From Magnetospirillum moscoviense (lineage in GTDB: Bacteria; Pseudomonadota; Alphaproteobacteria; Rhodospirillales; Magnetospirillaceae): 64,000 nt of DNA. Both the position numbers and the translations under genes were made by a program. The notes under the pieces were generated by a model that did no database searches, was not told the DNA's origin, and saw nothing but the letters and a program-made list of their open reading frames with translations. Every line of letters starts with the position of its first letter. The stretch's first letter is position 1. Of the stretch, positions 63,745 through 64,000 are shown one piece after another. Where the stretch lies: positions 1 to 64,000 of the forward strand of contig NZ_LWQU01000207.1 of NCBI RefSeq assembly GCF_001650635.1, written 5' to 3'.

Positions 63745-63870
63745 ATGTGTGCACAATTTTACTCAAATTAATATTGGTTGTGTAGTAAATATACCAACAA
63801 CACCATTTGTTGTAGTCCCATCGCGCCTGGGTTATATTTTGTTCAAGAGTTCCTCGTTGGGACAAAAGCC
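63745..63870. other. AT-rich intergenic stretch after the dsr operon
   Basis: This 126-base gap is far richer in A and T than its surroundings (TTTTACTCAAATTAATATTGG, then GTAGTAAATATACC). It holds a short inverted repeat, CAACAA/TTGTTG, with 6 bases between. It is a likely promoter region for the gene that begins at 63871; no clear -35/-10 pair stands out. dsrN, dsrR and dsrS do not follow here. Confidence 0.4.
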
Positions 63871-64000
63871 ATGGGTACCCCAGTCTGCGCTCCGATCCTG
63901 CCAACGGCCGACCCGATCGAAACCGTGCGCACTTTGTTACGTCACGACATCGCCGCCATCTTGCACAAGAACCTGCCGGCCCTGAAGCTGGTGGCCGAGG
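63871..64000 (+). CDS. Start of an unidentified gene (runs off window end)
   Basis: From ATG 63871 the frame stays open for 43 codons to the window edge: MGTPVCAPILPTADPIETV, then RTLLRHDIAAILHKNLPAL. Base composition returns to the coding type of the window, with G or C at most third positions. The upstream GGGACAAAAG is a weak ribosome site. Too short to identify. Confidence 0.5.
   Translation, partial: MGTPVCAPILPTADPIETVRTLLRHDIAAILHKNLPALKLVAE

Noticed and set aside
1-64000. CRISPR arrays, tRNA/rRNA genes, prophage or magnetosome genes
   Set aside because: Looked for repeats with regular spacers, cloverleaf-type segments and marker proteins; none was seen.

Overview
The window is high-GC, densely packed alphaproteobacterial DNA. 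It most resembles a Magnetospirillum/Phaeospirillum-type member of the Rhodospirillales. The reasons are the chorismate mutase-hisC-tyrA order, metX-metW, FlgD/FlgE/FliK behind a sigma-54 promoter, FUSC and Sel1 proteins, and a complete oxidative-type dsr operon. The genus is an inference; no rRNA, tRNA or magnetosome genes are present.

Layout. 1-137: right end of an IS5-family insertion sequence. 0.3-9.7 kb: guaA, a lipoprotein, the aromatic amino-acid genes (chorismate mutase, hisC, tyrA), metX-metW, an orphan ABC-2 permease, recX, an ArsC-like gene and a TPR gene. 10-18 kb: HU, a 565-aa protein of unknown function, a Sel1-repeat protein, then fliK-flgD-flgE transcribed leftward from a sigma-54 promoter. 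18-27 kb: repeat-rich spacer, a GNAT-MutT fusion, argJ, a parvulin isomerase, a PAS histidine kinase, a small Cys-rich protein, and panD-queC followed by exported proteins. 27.4-27.6 kb: a 264-bp, TA-flanked, multi-hairpin MITE-like element. 27.6-40 kb: a FUSC transporter, a K+/H+ antiporter, a Cache protein, a Tat-exported dienelactone hydrolase, creA/unknown/rubredoxin/phoX, an FmdE-like gene and two GT9 glycosyltransferases. 40.4 kb: an EAL phosphodiesterase.

The sulfur section starts at 42 kb. A TsuA-like YeeE transporter diverges from dsrE2, an RHH gene, tusA, a SoxS-like thioredoxin and a GlcG/HbpS-like protein. Two look-alike 23-bp inverted repeats flank the spacer before the last gene. 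A methylthioribose-1-phosphate isomerase (mtnA) and an aldolase/dehydrogenase fusion follow, which suggests a DHAP-shunt type MTA salvage route; then secA and a TauD-type dioxygenase. From 53.2 to 63.7 kb lies dsrABEFHCMKLJOP.

How the genes work together (family knowledge plus inference): TsuA imports a reduced sulfur species, DsrE2 and TusA relay sulfane sulfur to DsrEFH, and DsrEFH loads DsrC. The DsrMKJOP complex oxidises and presents DsrC, DsrAB releases sulfite, and DsrL passes electrons to NAD(P). The presence of dsrEFH and dsrL, and a DsrC with both C-terminal cysteines, points to sulfur oxidation rather than sulfate reduction. dsrN, dsrR and dsrS are not seen within the 310 bases after dsrP.
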